Source: Humulus lupulus
Taxonomy: Eukaryota; Streptophyta; Magnoliopsida; Rosales; Cannabaceae
DNA length: 64,000 nt
Direction of reading: 5' to 3'
NCBI RefSeq assembly: GCF_963169125.1
Contig: NC_084793.1
Span: 229,650,360 to 229,714,359 of the forward strand
Under the pieces are notes generated by a model, which saw only the letters and a list, made by a program, of their open reading frames with translations, had not been told where the DNA came from and searched no databases. Numbering within the stretch: position 1 is the stretch's first letter; each line of letters starts with the position of its first letter. Made by a program: the position numbers and the translations under genes. Below, one piece after another: positions 57,547 through 64,000 of this stretch.

Positions 57547-59115
57547 TGAGAAGGCCCAAGCCTCCAGGCCTGGCCCAGCCTGTGCCAGCCATCTCCTTCA
57601 GCAGCCAACTCCACTCAGTTGTGCACCAGCCGAAGCCAGACCACCCCACGGGCCTCATCTCAGCTGCCAGCCACCAAGCCAACACCTGGCCCTCTGTCCA
57701 ATCCTGAAGCTCAGCAGCAGCCCAAGCCACGCGAGCCTTCTTCCCAGCACGTCCAGGCCCAATGCCGCCTGCTCCAGGCCCAGCGAAGCCCATCACCCAG
57801 CTGCCCCAGCTCCTTCACACCTAGCTTCCTGCACCACCCGAAGACCTCTCCAGCCTCCCTATACATTCATTCGGCCCACTCTAGAAGCCCATCACCCAGC
57901 TGCCACTCCTTCAGCCAATTTGGCTCAGCCGAAATAGCCACCCAACCAGCAGCCATACAGCTGCCTTTTCCCTATTTTTGAGCCCAACAATTGCATTTTT
58001 GTACTTTTGTCCCCTATGCCTAAAATGCCACATTTTTACCTAATTTTCTCACATATTTCACCACAACATCATTATTACACCCTATAATTTACCTCTACAT
58101 GCCATATTTACTTTATTTAATTAATTTAATCAATTTAAGTTGATTATTTTAATGCTCTCATTTTGGCTATAAATATGGACTTTCAAGACAATTTTAGGGT
58201 GCTTGATTTTGGTTACCATCTTCTTTCTACCTTTTTCTCTCTACCATTCTCTCTTCCATTTTGGGTTTTCAAGAGCATTTTCAAGTATGTATGTCATTTA
58301 TTTTGTAATTTATACTCTAGTTATGTGCTTCTAATTTTTTTTCATAAGATTATCAAGATCATGATGAAGCAAATTGTAACTAGGTAATATTTATGTTGAT
58401 TTCCCTTGTAATGCAACAAAGTTTATGGATTTTTCTTCTTCATATATGTCTTTCATCTTTAATATCTCATATTTTGGATTGTTAGATAATATGCACTTTG
58501 TTCTTCATTTTGCAAAAACATAGTATTCTTTGTGTAAGGTGTGTCATTAAATTGTACACATCCATGCTTAGAACAAAAATATTATGTTTTTCCTTATAAA
58601 TAATGTTATTTGATTTTTTGTTGTTTCATTAGGTTGATTCACATTAAATACTTTGAAATTATACTTTTTGAAAAGTGAAGAAAAATCCTATCTTTTTAGA
58701 AGTAATTTGTGCTTAAAATTATAAATCTATTTGGAAAATTATAGTTTAACTTATTTTAACTATCACTAAAACTTGGGAATCAATATACTAATAAGTATTA
58801 TTATACTTACATTTTGTGGTAACTAGTGTCTTAGTAATCTTTCTTTTAACACTTATTTTCAAATCATTATTGGTTTATTTTTATTCTCTTAAATAGCTTT
58901 ATTTTCAATCTTTTATTTTATGTTCATAATATTAAAACTCATCAATCTTTGGAGCTAGGTTAGAATTTATTAATTTTGGTTTAAAATAGTTTTCTTTTTT
59001 ATTTTAGACAACTCATTTTTGTTCGATCTCGTGCTTACACGAACACTATATTCCATATACGATTCATGCGCTTGCAAGTATAAATTTTTAAAACATACCT
59101 GTTTTGGGTCCATCA
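57544..59115 (+). repeat. 3-prime LTR remainder of the Athila-type element
   Basis: It aligns with 53284-54841 including the C-rich block, the TATA box (58168-58175) and the end CATACCTGTTTTGGGTCCAT. The first 430 bases of the full LTR are absent. Open frames in the C-rich part (57479-57937, 57619-57981) are by-products. Confidence 0.9.
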
Positions 59116-59239
59116 AGTTTTTGGAGGCAATTTGGCCATTTTGACCATTAGATAAGTTTATGTTTAGAAGGCTGTGGAATAAACTAAGGCGGGAAAAAAA
59201 AAGTTCTCTACTCACTCTCTCTCAATCATCTCTCTCAAG
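59116..59239 (+). other. Short remnant flanking Cassandra, possibly of a chromovirus LTR
   Basis: The sequence GGCCATTTTGACCATTAG and the purine run that follows recall the middle of Tekay-like LTRs, but it does not directly continue the fragment at 52350-52853. Confidence 0.35.
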
Positions 59240-59300
59240 TGTGATGATTACAAGACTGTGTAGGTATGGGACTACACAGTTGAAGAGAGCTTAAATGGAT

Positions 59301-59440
59301 TGATGAGTATTACCTATGCCAACAAGATGCATCTTATTTTCGGTAGTCCATCACTTGGGAACTCCAAAGTTAAGCGTTCTTGACCTAGAGTAGTATCATG
59401 ATGGGTGACCTCTTGGGAAGTTTTCCCAGGAAGCGTGCAA
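59301..59440 (+). other. 5S rRNA-derived segment in the Cassandra LTR
   Basis: The segment contains AAGTTAAGCGTTCTTGACC (A box region, about 59367-59385), TAGAGTAGTA and GATGGGTGACCTCTTGGGA (C box region, 59400-59418), close to plant 5S rRNA in the same order and spacing. The first third of 5S is only weakly kept. The truncated second LTR holds the A box again with the more canonical AAGTTAAGCGTGCTTGAC (59809-59826). It is not a functional 5S gene, because it lies inside an LTR and differs at many positions, but the Pol III control regions look conserved. Confidence 0.9.
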
Positions 59441-59532
59441 GTGAGTACAAAGTACGCTGGAAAGACTCGTGTTGGTTTGCAGGGCCAGTCGTCATTCCAG
59501 GAAGCAAACATAATGACGTGGGGCGTTACAAA

Positions 59533-59545
59533 TGGTATCAGAGCC
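59533..59545 (+). other. Primer binding site of Cassandra
   Basis: TGGTATCAGAGCC is a perfect match to the plant initiator-Met primer site, two bases after the LTR. Confidence 0.95.
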
Positions 59546-59827
59546 TTGACCCAGCTGGAAGTATGGCCGACGGTGATGTCGAACCCTTAAAGGGGGTGAT
59601 TGTGCAGTCAGAATCCCGTAATCCGTAAGGGGAAAGACTGGGTAAAAGCTTTGCAATCCCACATCGCCTGGGGAAAATCAAGTGTGATGATTCTAAGACT
59701 GTGTAGGTATGGGACTACACTATCGAAGATGGCTTAAATGGATTGATGGGTAGTACCTGTGCCAACAAGATGCATCTTTTTTTCGGTATCCCGTCACTTG
59801 GGAACTCCAAAGTTAAGCGTGCTTGAC

Positions 59828-60225
59828 TGTTATATTATTTTATAATATAATATAATATATTATATTATATTATAATATAATGTTTTAGATTAAATAAATG
59901 TGACAAAGAGTGTCACATATTGTAACATATAATAGAGAGTTACAATATTTAGATATATGAGACATGTCCAAATAATGTAACATATTTGGTGTTACAAATT
60001 TGTAACTTCCAAATATTACCCTTTATTGTGTAAATTTGGTGTCACACAATATTGAGATGAATTTCATAAAGCCATTTGAGAAATGGCTGTTAAAGATATG
60101 ATTTTAACCCCAATAATGTGTTTTAGGGGTTACAAAATCATTTGGGAGGGTTTGGAACCGTTTGAAAAAACAGCACATTTTCAAATGCTAAAACTGGGTT
60201 GTGGCCGTGGCCACTGAATGATGGT
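59828..60225 (+). mobile_element. Truncated LTR of the Tork-like family, inserted in Cassandra
   Basis: It starts TGTTATATTATTTTATAATA exactly like 38014 and stays close to it up to the GC-rich block (GTGGCCGTGGCCACTG), where it is cut by the Tekay LTR at 60226. It is closer to the nested Tork-like element than the copy at 51446. Confidence 0.9.
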
Positions 60226-62745
60226 TGTAACGCCCTGGTTAACCAAGACCGTTACACTGTGTGTTTAAAATAGTGCAAGACTTGCTAATCAAGTCATTTA
60301 GACAAAGTGTGAACTCTATACCATCATCAGAGTAGGAATAAAAGATTTTGGTCACAAACAGGCTATTTTCATTAAAAATGACGGTTTAATACATGGAAAC
60401 TCAAAACAGGATTTAGACGTCTTAGTTACAACAAATTCCAAGAGTTACAAATACTTCAAGCCACTCTAATGGAAAAATATACATTTTAGGTTTCCGTCCC
60501 TGTACAATTTCTCGACCGTGGCGGCCGAGCAGCTGACAATGTACACCTCGCCCCCAGAGCTCTCCAACTCATGGTTGATTCAGCCTACCCTTGCCTTTAC
60601 CTGCACCACGTAGCACCCGTGAGCCGATGCCCAGCAAGAAAGCATGATAACATAGCAAGATCAACAACACTTATCAAATATTTCACAATGCTCAACCAGG
60701 AATTCAACATTTCATAACATTTATCCAATCAGTATTAACTCACAACAGAATAACAGTTTGTCATCCAAACAGCCAACAAATCACGTTCACAACACAATAT
60801 TCACGCTCACAATCAACAGTTTATCACATCATCAAATGATACTCAGGGTCAGCGCCCTTAGTCGCACCCTCTATTTAATACACTCTCTTCGGCTCTCTCG
60901 GGCCGCCCCCAGTGTAATACTCACTTACTCCGGCCAGCTTAACCGAGCTCAGTGATAAATAAGCTGCCTCAGCTACCAGTGGCCGAGCCGCGCCCTGTGC
61001 GCAAATATTGATTCCGACACTCTTAGGCCGGTTATCGCATGTCCCATGGCATAATAATACCATCTCATTACATGATATACAAATGTAGGGAGCTCTTAGT
61101 CCCATCGTGTCCACATGGTTAGTCACATTCACATAACAATGCATACAAACACAGAGAAAACTTAGTCCCAACCTAGCCACATAATCAGGTGCAGCTTTCT
61201 TACCTGTATCCTGAGCTTCCGATGCCCCAAAGTCGCGAGCACCGTCCTCTATCCCTAGCCTCACCAAAGACCTAGTCACAACACAAATGAAACATCCTTT
61301 ATCACTAACCAATCCAAAACTACTTCCCGGAACCAATCCCACACTCTCGAAACCCCCAAATCCCTAAAACAATGCACCGAAGACATCCCCCGAACCCCCG
61401 GAGCAAAGGCTCAAAATTGCAAAATCCCATGTTCTGAAATTGGCCTAGCCCCGCGGCGCTGCCCTATAGGGCCGCGGCGCCTAGCAAGTCAGAGAGCTTG
61501 CTCTGCCCAGGAACAGCCTCGCGCCGCGGCGCGCAAGAACAGTTCCGCGGCGCTCCTTCGCGAGCTCAGAAATCTGGGTTTTTCCTTGCGTTTTTCCCGA
61601 GCCTAAACCATTCCAAATCATTCCAAACAAATACCTAAGCCCAAAAATCAATTCAGAACCCCAAATGAACCCTCTAACAACCCATAAACGTCATAAACAA
61701 CCCCAATCACACAAGCACACCCCAAGATCCTATCTTGAGTTTCAAATTCCAAAAACTTTAACCATGGCTTCCAAAACTATAAATCATGCTTCAAAAGTCT
61801 TAACCACACCAATTACAAAAATTAAACATGCTAAAGATTCTTACCTCAATCAAACTCAGCTTGAACTCCTCCCAATTCCAGCTCCCAACCTCTTTCCTCT
61901 TGATTATCCTAATTGAATTTCCAAGTAAAACCAGCCATATTCCCTTTAAGTTTTCCCATTCAATCTCTAAAAATTCAGACTTAAATTCAACTTTAAATAG
62001 AGTACAATTCTTACCTTTGAGCAATCCTAGCTTAAATCTGGTTTTGGTTGCCTCAAACTCCTTTGAATCTCCTCCTAGGTCACAAGTTCAGCCCCTTCTT
62101 CATTTCCCCTTTCTTTCTATCTCTTTCTTCAAAATTCAGCATAAACCAAAATATAACCAAGTGTAATACGTATTCCCTTCTCCTTCAGCTGATGTAATCC
62201 AAATCCTTGCCTAATGACCATTTTACCCTTCCATCTATTTCCCATTCCAACTAAACCTCAAGGCCCTTTTTGTCATTCCTACTTCCTTACAATTCTACCA
62301 TTTCTCCATCTAAACCTGTTACTCTCTATGGTTACCAACAGTTACACAGGTTACCAAATTACCAGTTACCATTATCTCACAAGAACTAAATTACAAAATC
62401 CCCAAAATACCCCTAGACTCCTCCTGAGCCGGGTATAAAATCCCGTTGTGACTTTTGAGTTATCTAGCTCTCTAGGACCGTCTCGGCACGTGCATCATAT
62501 CGACATCACCACACCCACGTGGTACAAATCACATACATAATTATCACGTTTATGCCCTCAACAGGCTAAAATTATCACATAACATAATACACATAGTCAC
62601 GCATCTCAAATACTCAAATAGTCATATAACATGCTTTAAATCATAATTACATCTTAATCATTAAATTCACACATACTTCCCATTATGCCCTCCTGGCACA
62701 CTAATCAAGGCCCTTAAGCCTTATTAGCAAATTTGGGTCGTTACA
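60226..62745 (-). mobile_element. 3-prime LTR of a minus-strand Tekay-like element
   Basis: On the minus strand it begins TGTAACGACCCAAATTTGC at 62745 and ends GGTTAACCAGGGCGTTACA at 60226, 2520 bases. Directly right of it, GTAAGGGGGGAATAGT (minus strand, 62746-62761) is the purine tract, so this is the 3' LTR and the element extends to the right beyond the window. It has a GC-rich block with CCGCGGCGC repeats (61450-61560). Small frames inside it are not genes. Confidence 0.9.
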
Positions 62746-64000
62746 ACTATTCCCCCCTTACAGAAATTTAGTCCTCGAAATTTTATCTGTACTACCCGCA
62801 ATATAGATTCCGCATAACTGACTCCAGCTACTCTGGTCATTCCTTGACCCTACCGTTCTAGAATGTTACCTTAACTCAAGGTACAATCCTGTTCCTCAAA
62901 ACCTTTTTCTTTCTATCTCATAACTGAACTGGTCACTCTCCATGGAATAACTCCACCTTAACTGCAGATTCCTACCAATCAACATATGAGTTTCCCAATT
63001 CAGTAAAGCTTTTCCATTCACTTTGAAAAATGAGTTTCCATGCTTTAACCTTTTAATAATCCCGATGATCCTCTGAACTACCTCCGGATCCAGATACAAC
63101 ATCTCACTTATCTCATTCCAAGGAATGGATGACATACAATCTTTATTATACTCCATCTTATCAAATGCTCTTCCAACAACTGGATAACCCCCTTCCTCTC
63201 TGATTTACCATCAATTTGGAAATAATAAAATTCATCAGATTTTGATTCTCTATTCAACGCCTTCCTTAATCCTCCCAAGACCTGAGAGTAAATTAAAGTC
63301 CTCACTCAATGAAATTAATCCCTAAATTCCATGGAGGCTTACCATCCATCTCCCTTAGAGTTCTGAATACTGGTCAGCTGTATCAATTATCCTTACCAAC
63401 AAAAGCAAGTTCTCCCTAGACGCTGGTCCATGATGACTCAACCATCTGGGTAGTCTCTCTCTACGATACCTATCACGACATTTCCTTATTCCCATTATAA
63501 CATACTCAAAGGCTGCGATGCCTTCCACAAACTGCTATCAGGTTAAGAATTTTGCTCCTCATTTGTTATATTCTTCTCCACCTGGGTCTCCAATACAAAA
63601 CCTTCAAATTATTGTACCCTTTTTTTTTTCCAATGTCTGGATGAAAAGACTAAGAGAGTAGTATAAGATTCAGCCAGAATTTTCATGTGATTTCGGTGTC
63701 CATCAGAGCCCAGATTTGGTCCTTATAACACGATAAACTTATACATGTCACTGTAAAATCTTTAACTAACTCAATTAAGACTTGCCTTTAATTCCTTTCA
63801 TCTGGGATTTCCTTAACTGTCGTTCTTGTTCCTTTATACGATAATAATTCCAAGTATCCACTGGCTATTAAGCATACTAGAAACTCTACTCTAATTCTAG
63901 TCGAATCCTTTAACCCACACCACGCATAGACCATCACTTCCTCCTATCTTGAGGTGTCGTAGCAACTCAGCAATTGATTCTAATCTATAAAAAGACATGG
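62746..64000 (-). pseudogene. Decayed integrase and chromodomain of the minus-strand Tekay-like element
   Basis: On the minus strand, next to the purine tract, sequence about 62760-62890 recalls the chromodomain end (VLRNRIVP then VKV). At 62896-63156 SIPWNEISEMLYLDPEVVQR matches the integrase region SPIHWDEMGERRYLGPDMVQ of the full Tekay element. At 63108-63305 LGGLRKALN and DGKSERKGVIQLLEEHL match GGLQKALG and DGRSERTIQVLEDML. Many stops and shifts are present. Between 63310 and 64000 I recognise nothing with certainty. The rest of the element lies outside the window. Confidence 0.75.

Larger units (their letters stand above)
52854..59115 (+). mobile_element. Athila-lineage Ty3/gypsy deletion derivative (gag and protease only)
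   Basis: The 5' LTR (52854-54841) is followed by an Asp-tRNA-type primer site, gag and protease of Athila type. RT, RNase H, integrase and the first 430 bases of the 3' LTR are missing: protease runs directly into LTR sequence at 57544. The 3' LTR remainder ends at 59115 with the same GGGTCCATCA as the 5' LTR. No target duplication is visible. It could move only with helper proteins, and has lost its 3' LTR start. Confidence 0.85.
59240..59827 (+). mobile_element. Cassandra-type TRIM retrotransposon with 5S-derived LTR, 3-prime LTR truncated
   Basis: A 291-base LTR (59240-59530) begins TGTGATGATTACAAGACTG and ends GGGCGTTACA. Two bases later comes the primer site TGGTATCAGAGCC. The internal part is only about 152 bases (59531-59682), without genes, and ends in a purine tract CTGGGGAAAATCAAG. 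The second LTR starts TGTGATGATTCTAAGACTG at 59683 and is cut at 59827 by another LTR. Short size, no coding capacity and 5S rRNA-like sequence in the LTR are the hallmarks of Cassandra. Confidence 0.92.

Noticed and set aside
59301..59440. A genuine 5S rRNA gene
   Set aside because: It lies inside a 291-base LTR repeated at 59683, is followed by a primer binding site, and the first third differs strongly from 5S.

Overview
This window looks like nuclear DNA of a flowering plant, very probably a eudicot with a large, repeat-rich genome. The base composition is AT-rich, the repeats are classic plant Ty1/copia and Ty3/gypsy lineages (Ale, Tork-like, Tekay, Tat, Athila), and there is a CACTA miniature element and a Cassandra element with a 5S-derived LTR. 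The only convincing host gene is a plant-type NF-YB transcription factor. The LTR style reminds me of Cannabaceae, but I cannot show that from this sequence. I see no bacterial, organellar or viral genes.

Layout. 1-2359: minus-strand Tekay-like LTR, cut by the window edge. 2360-2835: end of a copia LTR. 2836-7583: decayed 3' part of a Tat-like element whose 3' LTR (4621-7583) was hit by an Angela-like copia element, now a solo LTR (4742-6922, target duplication ATTAC). 7838-26732: a Tat-lineage gypsy element with two RNase H domains, 3' tandem repeats and an antisense reading frame. Its reverse transcriptase is split by a full-length Tekay chromovirus (12373-22081, target duplication ATGGA). 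26733-31284: the only gene island, holding an intronless NF-YB gene on the minus strand. 31285-42727: a minus-strand Ale copia element whose RT is split by a plus-strand Tork-like copia element (32631-39188, target duplication GTTGA). 43372-47811: a second Ale-like copia with an internal inverted duplication. 48198-48710: non-autonomous CACTA element. 49552-50072: hAT-like remnant. 51446-64000: a pile of truncated LTRs, an Athila deletion derivative (52854-59115), a Cassandra TRIM (59240-59827) and the 3' end of a minus-strand Tekay element that runs off the window.

How the parts relate. Nearly all coding sequence is decayed retrotransposon gag-pol. The nesting gives a relative time order: hosts are older than inserts. 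Premature stops in the two gypsy elements are mostly TAG and TGA at places where the family has Gln or Arg, as expected from deamination of methylated cytosine in silenced DNA. The longest intact frame is the RT-RNase H part of the Tork-like element (739 codons). The NF-YB gene is the only sequence here with a plausible cellular role.

Limits. Element boundaries come from reading repeats by eye; lineage names come from motif recognition, not from a tree or a search. No host-encoded RNA gene was found; the 5S-like sequence lies inside a retrotransposon LTR.
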